DNA from: Candidatus Apopatocola equi
GTDB taxonomy: Bacteria > Bacillota > Clostridia > Oscillospirales > Oscillospiraceae
Reading direction: 5' to 3'
Assembly (NCBI GenBank): GCA_018065965.1
Contig: JAGHSH010000057.1
Coordinates: 1 to 15,620 of the forward strand
Length of the DNA: 15,620 nt
Below are positions 6,821-13,501 of this stretch, piece after piece; within the stretch, counting starts at the first letter, position 1, and every line of letters starts with the position of its first letter. The notes under the pieces were generated by a model. It ran no database searches. It saw nothing but the letters and a program-made list of their open reading frames with translations, and had not been told where the DNA came from. Made by a program: the position numbers and the translations under genes.

Positions 6821-7738
6821 TTATTCCATGGGATCGTCGCCCTCCCGGTAAGGCACCGTGGCAGAGGGTACCACCGTGGAGGCCGGCTCCGCATGGAGAA
6901 GCTGATCGTCGAAAAAGATATGGGCGCCGAAGGCACTCAGGATCTCGGTCTTGCTGACGCCGCCCAGAAAGAAGGCCTCGTCGATCTCTACGCCCCAGTT
7001 CCGCAGGGTCTTGATGGCCCGCTCATGGGCAGGGGCGTTCCGGGAGGTTACCAGCGCCGTCCGGATGGGCTTCTCCCCGCTGTCGGCGAAGAGTGCCTGA
7101 ATGTGCGAAAGGGCGGAGGCGAAATTTGCAAAGGGTCCCCGGCCCATGGGATTGTCCGCGTTGGCCTTTTCATGCTCCGCAAAGGCCTCGAAGCCGCTTT
7201 GCTGATAGATCCGCTCGGACTCGGCCGAAAAGAGCACCGCATCGCCGTCAAAGGCGATCCGGATCTGATCCACCTTCCGGTTGGAATCGGCGTGCGCCGC
7301 CCCGGTAAGGATGCGGGCCGCGGCTATGCCGCTGTTGATGGCGGCCTGCACGGATTCCTCATTGGCCGAAAGGAACAAATCGGTCTTGAAGGCCTTCAGA
7401 TAGGGCGCAATGCCCGCCCCGCTGGTCAGCGCCGCACGGGTGATGTCCAGTCCGTACTCCTCGATGGATTTGAAGATCCGCAGGCTGGAGTTGGGGCTGT
7501 TGCGGGACATGACGATGACCTCCGCCAGCCGACCCTTTCCCGCTCCGTTCAGCTCGAGAAAGGCCTTGACCAGCGGGAAGGCAGAGCCCTTCCGCAATAT
7601 TTCGTCCTCGTGGCTGATCTGATAATCCACAAAGGCTCTTGCGCCCTCTCGCTCAAAGATCCCGTTCTCCTCCTCCAGATCGAAGAGCGCCCGGGAGCTG
7701 ATCCCGATGACCAGCGGTTTCGTTAAATCGTAAGGCAT
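6821..7738 (-). CDS. Cytosolic 5'-nucleotidase (NT5C1-like, PF06189-type)
   Basis: This enzyme hydrolyses nucleoside 5'-monophosphates to nucleosides and phosphate in the cytoplasm. The 305-residue product shows the segment IAFDGDAVLFSAESERIY (161-178), holding the HAD-type DxD pair D164 and D166 and matching closely the FDGDAVLFSDE signature of animal cytosolic 5'-nucleotidase IA. Near the C-terminus IFFDDQ (274-279) gives the acidic metal-binding motif IV, and ALVTSRNAP (228-236) the motif II threonine/serine. The N-terminal LVIGISSRALFDLEEEN is also typical of the family. The start at 7738 has GGAGGAGG just upstream. The frame continues open far beyond this ATG in the antisense of the next gene, but nothing there looks like protein sequence of this family. 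It is transcribed alone from a promoter at 7801-7829 and ends at the shared terminator. Confidence 0.9.
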   Translation of the reverse strand: MPYDLTKPLVIGISSRALFDLEEENGIFEREGARAFVDYQISHEDEILRKGSAFPLVKAFLELNGAGKGRLAEVIVMSRNSPNSSLRIFKSIEEYGLDITRAALTSGAGIAPYLKAFKTDLFLSANEESVQAAINSGIAAARILTGAAHADSNRKVDQIRIAFDGDAVLFSAESERIYQQSGFEAFAEHEKANADNPMGRGPFANFASALSHIQALFADSGEKPIRTALVTSRNAPAHERAIKTLRNWGVEIDEAFFLGGVSKTEILSAFGAHIFFDDQLLHAEPASTVVPSATVPYREGDDPME

Positions 7739-7800
7739 ACCGTTCCTCCTCCCCTGCGGCCCCGCTCTCCGAAGAGTCCCGGCGAAGCCGTCTTTCCTGC

Positions 7801-7829
7801 AGTATATCAGCTTTTTGCGCCCGGAGCAA
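7801..7829 (-). promoter_or_regulatory. Promoter for the 5'-nucleotidase gene
   Basis: On the minus strand TTGCTC (plus 7824-7829) and TATACT (plus 7801-7806) are exactly 17 bases apart, and the -10 is preceded by TGA, an extended -10. Transcription should start near 7793, giving a leader of about 55 bases before the ATG at 7738. Confidence 0.72.
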
Positions 7830-7859
7830 TCCATTTCTCTCCCGGCGCGAAAAAGTTCC

Positions 7860-7888
7860 TTGACACAGGCGCCGGGCTGTGGTTTGAT
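7860..7888 (+). promoter_or_regulatory. Promoter for the hydroxyacid dehydrogenase gene
   Basis: TTGACA at 7860-7865 is a perfect -35. At 17 bases the hexamer is TTTGAT (7883-7888), and at 19 bases TGATAC (7885-7890). The -10 is thus weaker than the -35, which suggests moderate or activated expression. It diverges from the nucleotidase promoter, the two -35 elements being about 30 bases apart. Confidence 0.6.
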
Positions 7889-7939
7889 ACAGTAAAAAAA
7901 GCCGCTCCGGCGGCGAATGCAGATCAAGGAGGTATCCCC

Positions 7940-8881
7940 ATGAACATCGTTCTGCTCGAATCTCTGGGCATTGCCCCGGAGCAGCTGGCGGCCCACGCTG
8001 AAAAGCTCGCTTCCATGGGTCACACACTCACCGTTTATGAGCGCTGCACCGACAGCGCCGTGATAGCCGGGCGCTGCCGGGACGCCGACGCCGTCATCCT
8101 CGCCAACATGCCGCTGAGCGAGGCCTGCTTTGTGGGCTGCGAGCATCTCCGCTATGTGGACATCGCTTTCACCGGAGTGGATCACGTGCCCATGGATTAT
8201 TTCCGCGCCAGACGCATCCGGGTCAGCAACGCCTCCGGCTATGCCACCGAGGCCGTGGCCGAGCTGTGCATCGGCTATATGATCGCCCTGCTCCGGCAGA
8301 GAAAGACCGCGGAGGAGCGCTGCCGTCAGGGCGGCACCAAGGAGGGTCTGACCGGGCATCTGCTCCGCTATCAGACTGTGGGCATCGTGGGCGCAGGCGC
8401 CATCGGCGAGCGCGTGGCCGAGCTCTGCAAGGCTTTCGGCTGCCGGGTAGTCTGCCACAACCGCTCTCTGGTTCTCTCGCAGGCCTTCGACGACCAGCTC
8501 CCGCTGGAGGAGCTGCTCCCCCGGTGTGACATCGTCAGCCTCCATGTGCCTCTCACGGACAAGACCCGCGGCATGATCGGCCGGGAACAGCTGGCTCTGA
8601 TGAAGCCCTCCGCTCTGCTGCTGAACACCGCCCGCGGCGGCGTAGTCGATACCGAGGCCGTGGCAGAAGCGCTCAACAGCGGCGCGCTGGGCGGGTATGC
8701 CGCCGATGTGTTTGAGACAGAGCCGCCCCTGGCCGACCATCCCCTGTTCCACACGCCCAACACCATCGTCACGCCCCATATGGGCTTTGCCAGCGCTGAG
8801 TCCATGGCCATGCGCGCTGAGATCGTCTTTGAGAATCTCTATGCCTGGCTGGAGGGTACCATCCTCAACGAAGTGAAATAA
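7940..8881 (+). CDS. D-isomer specific 2-hydroxyacid dehydrogenase
   Basis: This is an NAD(P)-dependent oxidoreductase that interconverts 2-keto acids and D-2-hydroxy acids; the family includes D-lactate, phosphoglycerate and hydroxypyruvate reductases. The 313-residue product has the catalytic domain halves at about 1-100 and 285-313, flanking a Rossmann domain with GAGAIG at 151-156. The catalytic triad is intact: Arg232 (in NTARGGVVD), Glu261 (in VFETEPP) and His280 (in TPHMGF). After the second Rossmann strand the sequence is VVCHNRS (170-176). The acidic residue that normally selects NAD is absent and Arg175 is nearby, so NADPH use is possible. There is no ACT or regulatory domain, which argues against a classical SerA. 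AAGGAGGT at 7926-7933 fixes the start. It stands alone between its own promoter and a hairpin terminator. The substrate is unknown. Confidence 0.92.
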   Translation: MNIVLLESLGIAPEQLAAHAEKLASMGHTLTVYERCTDSAVIAGRCRDADAVILANMPLSEACFVGCEHLRYVDIAFTGVDHVPMDYFRARRIRVSNASGYATEAVAELCIGYMIALLRQRKTAEERCRQGGTKEGLTGHLLRYQTVGIVGAGAIGERVAELCKAFGCRVVCHNRSLVLSQAFDDQLPLEELLPRCDIVSLHVPLTDKTRGMIGREQLALMKPSALLLNTARGGVVDTEAVAEALNSGALGGYAADVFETEPPLADHPLFHTPNTIVTPHMGFASAESMAMRAEIVFENLYAWLEGTILNEVK

Positions 8882-8893
8882 GCCCCTGCTGCC

Positions 8894-8941
8894 AATCGCC
8901 CCGGACAGGCTTTTCGGTCTGTCCGGGGCGATTCGCATTTT
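8894..8941. terminator. Hairpin terminator between convergent genes
   Basis: Bases 8894-8908 (AATCGCCCCGGACAG) pair perfectly with 8919-8933 around a 10-base loop. This 15-bp stem lies 12 bases after the dehydrogenase stop and ends 7 bases before the cyclase stop. On the plus strand ATTCGCATTTT follows, a modest T tract. On the minus strand the following bases are TGGCAGC, so termination is better supported for the plus direction. Confidence 0.8.
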
Positions 8942-10446
8942 CAGTTCTTTCGGCTCGGAACCGCACTGTCTGCATAATAGCGGTGCTTGCAGGCATACAT
9001 GGCGCGATCCGCCATGCTCATCAGCTCGTCCACCGAATGGGGCTCCGCAAAGGAGGTCTCCGCAAAGCCGCAGGACAGGCTCAGGTTCATACCGGGCAAT
9101 CCCTCCCAGCGGCCGCAGGCCTCCAGCAGGTCATCCTCCAGTCTTGCCACACTGTATTTGGGCTCGCGGATGATCACGAAAAATTCGTCGCCGCCGGTGC
9201 GGAAGATCTGCGCATGGTCATAAAATACCTCCCTGAGCACATCGGCAGTGCCCCGCAGCAGCGTATCGCCGGCGCTGTGACCGATGTTGTCGTTGGCCGC
9301 CTTCAGCCCGTTCAGATCCACCGCCACGAATACCAGCTCCGGCAGCTGCGGCAGAGCGCGCAGCTCCGTCAGGGCATCCTCGTAGGCGCGGCGGTTGCCC
9401 AGGCCGGTAAGCTCATCCTTATAGCTGTAGGTGTAGAGGGTCTCCACCCGCTCCTGCAGCAGCCGGGTGTTCTCCCGCTCCAGCGTCACATCCCGGAACC
9501 AGAGCACCTGACCCGTTTCGCCGCCCTTGATGGGGCGGACCTCCACATCGAAATACTTCCCGTCCACGGTAAATTCTCTGGTGCTGCCGTCCAGAAAGCA
9601 GACCAGCTCCGGCAGCTCCGCCGCCAGCCGGGCATCCAGCGTGACCTCGCTCAGACGGGGAAAAAGCTCGTAGGCCCGGTCGTTGCAGCCCCGGAAATCA
9701 CCGTTCCCGTTGAGAACGATGAGTGCGTCCGTCATGGAGCGGATGGAATAGTCCAGAGCGATATTGTCCACATCATAGAGATTGAAGCGGTAGATCAGGC
9801 GCAGGACCAGCAGCATGCAGCAGGCAAAGGCGATGGGCTGCAAATCGGTCTTCCAGCCGAACAGCTTGGGGACAATATAAGCCAGACAGGGCAGACTCAG
9901 CGCCAGCTGCAGCCGCAGCACATAGGGTCCGCGCTTTCGGTTGCGCAGGCCGAAATACAGCGTCGCCGCGACCGCCGCCGCCATATAGAGGGCGAAGAGC
10001 AGCACCACTGCCGTGTGAAGGGGTCCGTACTCCTTTTCCAGCACCCAGTAGCCGCCCATATCCACGGCCCAATAGCTGCGGTAGAAGAGCGTGTGATGGT
10101 TCATCGTCAGCACCACCCCCGTCATGAGGCAGTTGATCACATGGAAGCTGTAGCGCAGGGGCTTGTGGAAGCCAAAGCCGCAGTATTCCAGAACAAAGAG
10201 CAGCATCTGATACATGCCGTGGGTCACAAAGGCATAGAGCAGCTTCTGTCCTGTGATGAGTCCCTCCTCGCCGGTGGCCTCGATGCGGAAGAGAAAACCA
10301 AGGCAGCAGACCGTCAGATTCAGACAGGCCGTAAGTGCCAGCTTCTGCATCCGGCTCTCTTTGTGGGAGGCAATGGCAAAGGTGCAGCCGAACATCGCCG
10401 CCACAGAAATATAGTTCAGGATCACGAACAGACTGTGTATGTTCAT
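8941..10446 (-). CDS. Membrane-anchored diguanylate cyclase (7TM sensor, PAS-like, GGDEF)
   Basis: This enzyme makes the second messenger cyclic di-GMP from two GTP. The 501-residue product begins with about seven hydrophobic segments between residues 5 and 222, of the type seen in 7TM histidine-kinase-like sensors. A PAS-like region follows (about 230-325, with DYSIRSMTDALIVLNGNGDFRGCN), then a short coiled linker and the GGDEF domain (about 340-490). The active-site motif is an intact GGDEF at 418-422. DELTGLGNRRAYE (344-356) and DLNGLKAANDNIGHSAGD (377-394) supply the conserved metal and nucleotide contacts. The usual inhibitory RxxD site just before GGDEF is absent (the bases encode YDHAQIFRT), so product feedback at that site is unlikely. 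No EAL domain is attached. The ligand sensed is unknown. AAGGAG lies upstream of the ATG, and the gene has its own promoter. Confidence 0.93.
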   Translation of the reverse strand: MNIHSLFVILNYISVAAMFGCTFAIASHKESRMQKLALTACLNLTVCCLGFLFRIEATGEEGLITGQKLLYAFVTHGMYQMLLFVLEYCGFGFHKPLRYSFHVINCLMTGVVLTMNHHTLFYRSYWAVDMGGYWVLEKEYGPLHTAVVLLFALYMAAAVAATLYFGLRNRKRGPYVLRLQLALSLPCLAYIVPKLFGWKTDLQPIAFACCMLLVLRLIYRFNLYDVDNIALDYSIRSMTDALIVLNGNGDFRGCNDRAYELFPRLSEVTLDARLAAELPELVCFLDGSTREFTVDGKYFDVEVRPIKGGETGQVLWFRDVTLERENTRLLQERVETLYTYSYKDELTGLGNRRAYEDALTELRALPQLPELVFVAVDLNGLKAANDNIGHSAGDTLLRGTADVLREVFYDHAQIFRTGGDEFFVIIREPKYSVARLEDDLLEACGRWEGLPGMNLSLSCGFAETSFAEPHSVDELMSMADRAMYACKHRYYADSAVPSRKN

Positions 10447-10468
10447 TCCCTCTCTCCTTGCGCAATAA

Positions 10469-10484
10469 TATGCTTCTCAGCATA
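10469..10484. promoter_or_regulatory. Perfect dyad over the cyclase -10 and start site
   Basis: TATGCT (10469-10474) and AGCATA (10479-10484) form a perfect 6+6 inverted repeat around TCTC. On the minus strand the upstream arm is the -10 hexamer TATGCT itself, and the downstream arm covers the expected start site near 10472. This is a typical position for a repressor operator, or the transcript could begin within a small hairpin. No regulator gene lies beside it. Confidence 0.45.
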
Positions 10485-10507
10485 CTATTAATGCCGAAGA
10501 ATGTCAA
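10479..10507 (-). promoter_or_regulatory. Promoter for the diguanylate cyclase gene
   Basis: On the minus strand TTGACA (plus 10502-10507) is a perfect -35, followed after exactly 17 bases by TATGCT (plus 10479-10484). Transcription should begin near 10472, with a leader of about 25 bases that contains the AAGGAG site before the ATG at 10446. Confidence 0.78.
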
Positions 10508-10556
10508 CAGGGAGAACCGTTATTATTTTAACAGTTCTCCCCGGTTTTTTCTTCGG
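10494..10556. terminator. Nested inverted repeats after brnQ, probable terminator
   Basis: An inner hairpin pairs GGGAGAAC (10510-10517) with GTTCTCCC (10534-10541), and after one mismatch GTTA with TAAC. An outer pair, CCGAAGAA (10494-10501) with TTCTTCGG (10549-10556), encloses it. The structure starts three bases after the brnQ stop and would end brnQ transcription on the minus strand, although no good T run follows in that direction. The run of six T is on the plus strand. The outer left arm falls inside the spacer of the cyclase promoter. Confidence 0.6.
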
Positions 10557-10558
10557 AA

Positions 10559-11926
10559 TCAGGCTTTCTTCCGGCTCTTATCGATGATCAGACCGATGAC
10601 AAAGCCCAGCAGCGCAGGGCAGACCCAGCCGAGCCCCAGAGAATAGAGGGGCAGGAGCTTTGCACCGACGGCTGTCACCGCGTCCAGCAGAGCGGTGTTG
10701 GTAAAGCCGCTGCCCTGCATGGTGCCGGAGAGGGTATTGGTCAGATCGAACACAGCCGCGCAGAGCGTGAAGGCAGTGGTCCAGACATAAACTGTTTTGC
10801 TGTCGTTGAAGAATTTCGCGCAGAGAGCCAGCAGGATCAGGGTCATGGCCAGCGGGTAGATGAACATCAGCACGGGCACGCAGTAGGCCACGATGGTGCT
10901 CAGACCGAAGTTGGCAATGCCGAAGCTCACCAGAGAGAAGAGCACCGCCCACACCGTGTACTTGGGTCCCTTGGGGAACATGTCTGCAAAGGCCTCGGAG
11001 CAGGAGATCACCAGACCCACGGCGGTCTTGAGACAGGCCATGGTCACGATGCCGGTCATGAGCAGGGCGCCCAGTTTGCCGAAATAGTAGTTGGCGATGG
11101 TGCCGAGCACCGCGCCGCCGTTGCCGCACTCGGCGCAGACGGAGCTGCTGCGGGCAGCCACCAGCGTGATGGCCAGATAGATCAGACCCATGAACAGGCA
11201 GCTGAATATGCCGGCCTTCGCCGTAGAGGCGGCCACGCGTTCGGGCTCCTCCACGCCGAGGCTCTTGACCTCACGCACCACCACGATGCCGAAGGCCAGA
11301 CCGGCCAGAGCGTCCAGCGTATTATAGCCCTCCAGGAAGCCGCTGAAGAAGGCGGTACCGCCGGTGGCATAGGCCTCAGCAGGGGTCACGGAGGAGAGCG
11401 TGTCGATGGGACGGAGCATGGCGATGACCACCAGCGTGCCCAGGAACACCAGGAATACCGGGTTCAGGAGCTTGCCGATCCAGGTCATGATCTTGCTGGG
11501 CTTCAGGGAGAAGAGCAGCACCACGGCGAAGAACACGCCGGAGAAAATGACCAGAGCCAGCTTTTCATTGGCCTCGCCAATGAGGTTCACCGCGCCCACG
11601 GAGAAGCTGGTGCTGGCGCAGCGGGGAATGGCAAAGAGGGGGCCGATGGTCAGGTACAGCAGCGTGGAGAAGAAAACGCCGTAACGGCGGCTGATCTTGG
11701 AGCTGAGCGCCAGAACGCCGCTGCAGCGGCTCATACCCAGCGCTGCCACTGCCAGCAGAGGCAGACCCACAGCCGTGATGAACAGGCCCAGATAGGCTAC
11801 GAAGAGATTTTTGCCTGCGGCGATACCCAGTGCCGCGGGGAATATCAGATTGCCTGCGCCAAAGAACATACCGAAGAGCATACTGGAGAGGAGTATGCTT
11901 TCTTTGCTGCTCAGATTCTTTTTCAT
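10559..11926 (-). CDS. brnQ: Branched-chain amino acid carrier BrnQ (LIVCS family)
   Basis: This is a sodium-coupled importer of leucine, isoleucine and valine in the cytoplasmic membrane. The 455-residue product has about twelve hydrophobic segments and the family's N-terminal signature: a short KKNLSSKESILLSSMLFGMFF followed by GAGNLIFP (residues 23-30), with the conserved IPRCASTSFSVG at about 99-110. Length is normal. The start at 11926 has AAAGGAA about 8 bases upstream. It lies 111 bases downstream of the NSS symporter gene on the same strand, separated by a hairpin (11980-12017), and no strong separate promoter is visible between them. The two carriers may therefore be co-transcribed with attenuation at the hairpin. 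Substrate assignment rests on the family. Confidence 0.93.
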   Translation of the reverse strand: MKKNLSSKESILLSSMLFGMFFGAGNLIFPAALGIAAGKNLFVAYLGLFITAVGLPLLAVAALGMSRCSGVLALSSKISRRYGVFFSTLLYLTIGPLFAIPRCASTSFSVGAVNLIGEANEKLALVIFSGVFFAVVLLFSLKPSKIMTWIGKLLNPVFLVFLGTLVVIAMLRPIDTLSSVTPAEAYATGGTAFFSGFLEGYNTLDALAGLAFGIVVVREVKSLGVEEPERVAASTAKAGIFSCLFMGLIYLAITLVAARSSSVCAECGNGGAVLGTIANYYFGKLGALLMTGIVTMACLKTAVGLVISCSEAFADMFPKGPKYTVWAVLFSLVSFGIANFGLSTIVAYCVPVLMFIYPLAMTLILLALCAKFFNDSKTVYVWTTAFTLCAAVFDLTNTLSGTMQGSGFTNTALLDAVTAVGAKLLPLYSLGLGWVCPALLGFVIGLIIDKSRKKA

Positions 11927-11979
11927 AGCTTATTCCTTTACTCTTATTTCAGTTTCCGAAATTTTCTCTCATCTGCACG

Positions 11980-12017
11980 GAGACCCACATCGGGGAAAAA
12001 CGTCCGATGTGGGTTTC
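11980..12017. terminator. Hairpin between the NSS symporter gene and brnQ
   Basis: Bases 11980-11993 pair with 12004-12017 over 14 positions with one G/T wobble, core ACCCACATCGG/CCGATGTGGGT, around a 10-base loop GGAAAAACGT. It lies 20 bases after the symporter stop. On the minus strand no T run follows the stem, so it may be a partial terminator, an mRNA-stabilising structure or a processing site rather than a full stop. Confidence 0.55.
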
Positions 12018-12037
12018 GCTGAGAAGGAAAACCGGTA

Positions 12038-13378
12038 TTACTTCCAGCCGAAGGTGACAAGGCCGTAGATGTAGAGACCGGCCACAGCCACGGGCACGAA
12101 ATAGGTGCAGATGGGACGCATCCAGTTCTGAACCTTCAGACCCTTGCCGGCGTTGGCCTCGGCCACGAAGTTATCCCAGCCCCAGCCCTTTTTGGTGGTG
12201 CAGAACAGGACATAGCAGATGGAGCCCAGAGGCAGAACATTGGTGGAGACGATGAAATCCCAGAAATCCAGCCAGGCGCTGCCCTCGGCGAAGGGCACGA
12301 AGCCGCTGAAGCGGCTGTAGCCCAGAGCCGTGGTGGAGGCCAGGGCAAACACCACCACACCGCAGACCAGAGAGCCGACAGGACGGCTCCAGCCGGTCAT
12401 CTCGCGGACCATGGCCAGAATGTTCTCGCACACGGCCAGCACGGTGGACATGGCGGCAAAGGTCATGAACAGGAAGAACATGGTGCCCCAGATGCGGCCG
12501 CCGTTCATGTTGTTGAACACGGTAGCCATGGTGTTGAAGAGGAGGGAGGGGCCGGCGTCCACCTGCACGCCGTAGGTGAAGCAGGCGGGGAACATGATGA
12601 GACCGGCCAGCACGGCCACCAGCGTGTCAAGGCAGATAATGTTCACGCTCTCACCCATGAGGGTGCGGTCCTTGTCGATGTAAGAGCCGAAGATAGCCAT
12701 GGAGCCCATGCCCAGAGACAGGGTGAAGAAGGCCTGATTCATGGCGCCCACGATCACGGGGCCGGTGATCTTGGAAATATCGGGAACCAGATAGAAACGA
12801 AGACCCTCGGCCGCACCGGAGAGGGTGAAGGAGTTGACGACCAGAACGAGCATCAGACCCAGCAGACCCACCATCATGACCTTGGTGATACGCTCCAGAC
12901 CGCCCTGCAGATCAAAGCAGAGGATGCCGAAGCCCAGAACCACCGCAATGGCCAGATACTTCATGTTCAGGGCGCCGTTGGTGATCATGGGAACAAAGCC
13001 CAGCTCGGCGGTGCTGCCCGTCAGGAACTGAACGAAGTAGTAGATGATCCAGCCGGTGACGACCGTGTAAAAGGCCATCAGCGCCAGATTGCCGATGAGG
13101 GAAACATAGCCGTGGAGATGCCACTTCTGTCCCTTCTTTTCCAGCTGCTGGTACATATAAAGAGGGCTCTTCTGCGCGGCACGGCCCACGGAAAACTCCA
13201 TGGTCATAACCGGCAGACCCAGCACCAGAAGGCAGATCACATATACAAGAATAAAGCTGCCGCCGCCATACTGGCCGCACATCCAGGGGAACTTCCAGAC
13301 ATTGCCGCAGCCGATGGCGCAGCCTGCAGAGAGCAGAATGAAGCCCAAACGGCTTCCGAGTCTTTCACGCTTTTCCAT
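12038..13378 (-). CDS. Sodium-dependent transporter, NSS (LeuT/MhsT-like) family
   Basis: This is a sodium symporter of the neurotransmitter:sodium symporter family; bacterial members such as LeuT and MhsT take up hydrophobic amino acids. The 446-residue product starts with RLGSRLGFILLSAGCAIGCG and the unwound TM1 signature GNVWKFPW at residues 25-32 (GNVWRFPY in most homologues), then GGGSFILVY. About eleven membrane segments follow. The ATG at 13378 is chosen because AAGGAG lies 6 bases upstream; an in-frame ATG 60 bases further up (13438) would start upstream of the -10 at 13425-13430, so it cannot be translated from that promoter. The gene diverges from a LysR regulator and is followed on the same strand by brnQ, which suggests a regulated amino-acid uptake module. 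The substrate is not determined. Confidence 0.93.
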   Translation of the reverse strand: MEKRERLGSRLGFILLSAGCAIGCGNVWKFPWMCGQYGGGSFILVYVICLLVLGLPVMTMEFSVGRAAQKSPLYMYQQLEKKGQKWHLHGYVSLIGNLALMAFYTVVTGWIIYYFVQFLTGSTAELGFVPMITNGALNMKYLAIAVVLGFGILCFDLQGGLERITKVMMVGLLGLMLVLVVNSFTLSGAAEGLRFYLVPDISKITGPVIVGAMNQAFFTLSLGMGSMAIFGSYIDKDRTLMGESVNIICLDTLVAVLAGLIMFPACFTYGVQVDAGPSLLFNTMATVFNNMNGGRIWGTMFFLFMTFAAMSTVLAVCENILAMVREMTGWSRPVGSLVCGVVVFALASTTALGYSRFSGFVPFAEGSAWLDFWDFIVSTNVLPLGSICYVLFCTTKKGWGWDNFVAEANAGKGLKVQNWMRPICTYFVPVAVAGLYIYGLVTFGWK

Positions 13379-13424
13379 TTTTTTCTCCTTTTTCACCAAA
13401 TCCTGTTGATTTGATAATGTTCGC

Positions 13425-13452
13425 ATTATATAATACAAACTGTCATTTGCAA
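13425..13452 (-). promoter_or_regulatory. Promoter for the NSS symporter gene
   Basis: On the minus strand a perfect TATAAT (plus 13425-13430) lies 16 bases downstream of TTGCAA (plus 13447-13452). Transcription should start near 13418, giving a leader of about 40 bases before the ATG at 13378. The -35 hexamer is its own reverse complement and coincides with that of the LysR promoter. Confidence 0.7.
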
Positions 13453-13459
13453 AGCAAAT
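13445..13459. promoter_or_regulatory. LysR-type operator (T-N11-A palindrome)
   Basis: ATTTGC AAA GCAAAT is a perfect 15-base palindrome with an odd centre and contains T-N11-A, the general recognition pattern of LysR-family regulators. It lies 43 bases upstream of the lysR ATG and overlaps the -35 of both divergent promoters. The usual reading is that the adjacent LysR protein binds here, represses its own gene and acts on the symporter gene. Confidence 0.65.
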
Positions 13460-13475
13460 TGTTTCTCTTTATATT
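13447..13475 (+). promoter_or_regulatory. Promoter for the LysR regulator gene
   Basis: TTGCAA at 13447-13452 is followed after exactly 17 bases by TATATT at 13470-13475. Transcription should begin near 13482, leaving a leader of about 20 bases with GAGG before the ATG at 13502. The -35 is the same six base pairs used by the NSS promoter on the other strand. Confidence 0.6.
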
Positions 13476-13501
13476 ATCGATTTTTTCTATTGAGGTTTGT
13501 T

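Noticed and set aside
6821..8938. A 705-codon minus-strand frame that would fuse the 5'-nucleotidase to about 400 N-terminal residues.
   Set aside because: The extra part is antisense to the D-2-hydroxyacid dehydrogenase with all its catalytic motifs. The nucleotidase has its own ATG, ribosome binding site and promoter at 7738-7829.
8983..10491. A 502-codon plus-strand frame through the cyclase gene.
   Set aside because: It is antisense to a protein with intact GGDEF motifs, and the translation has no recognisable domain.
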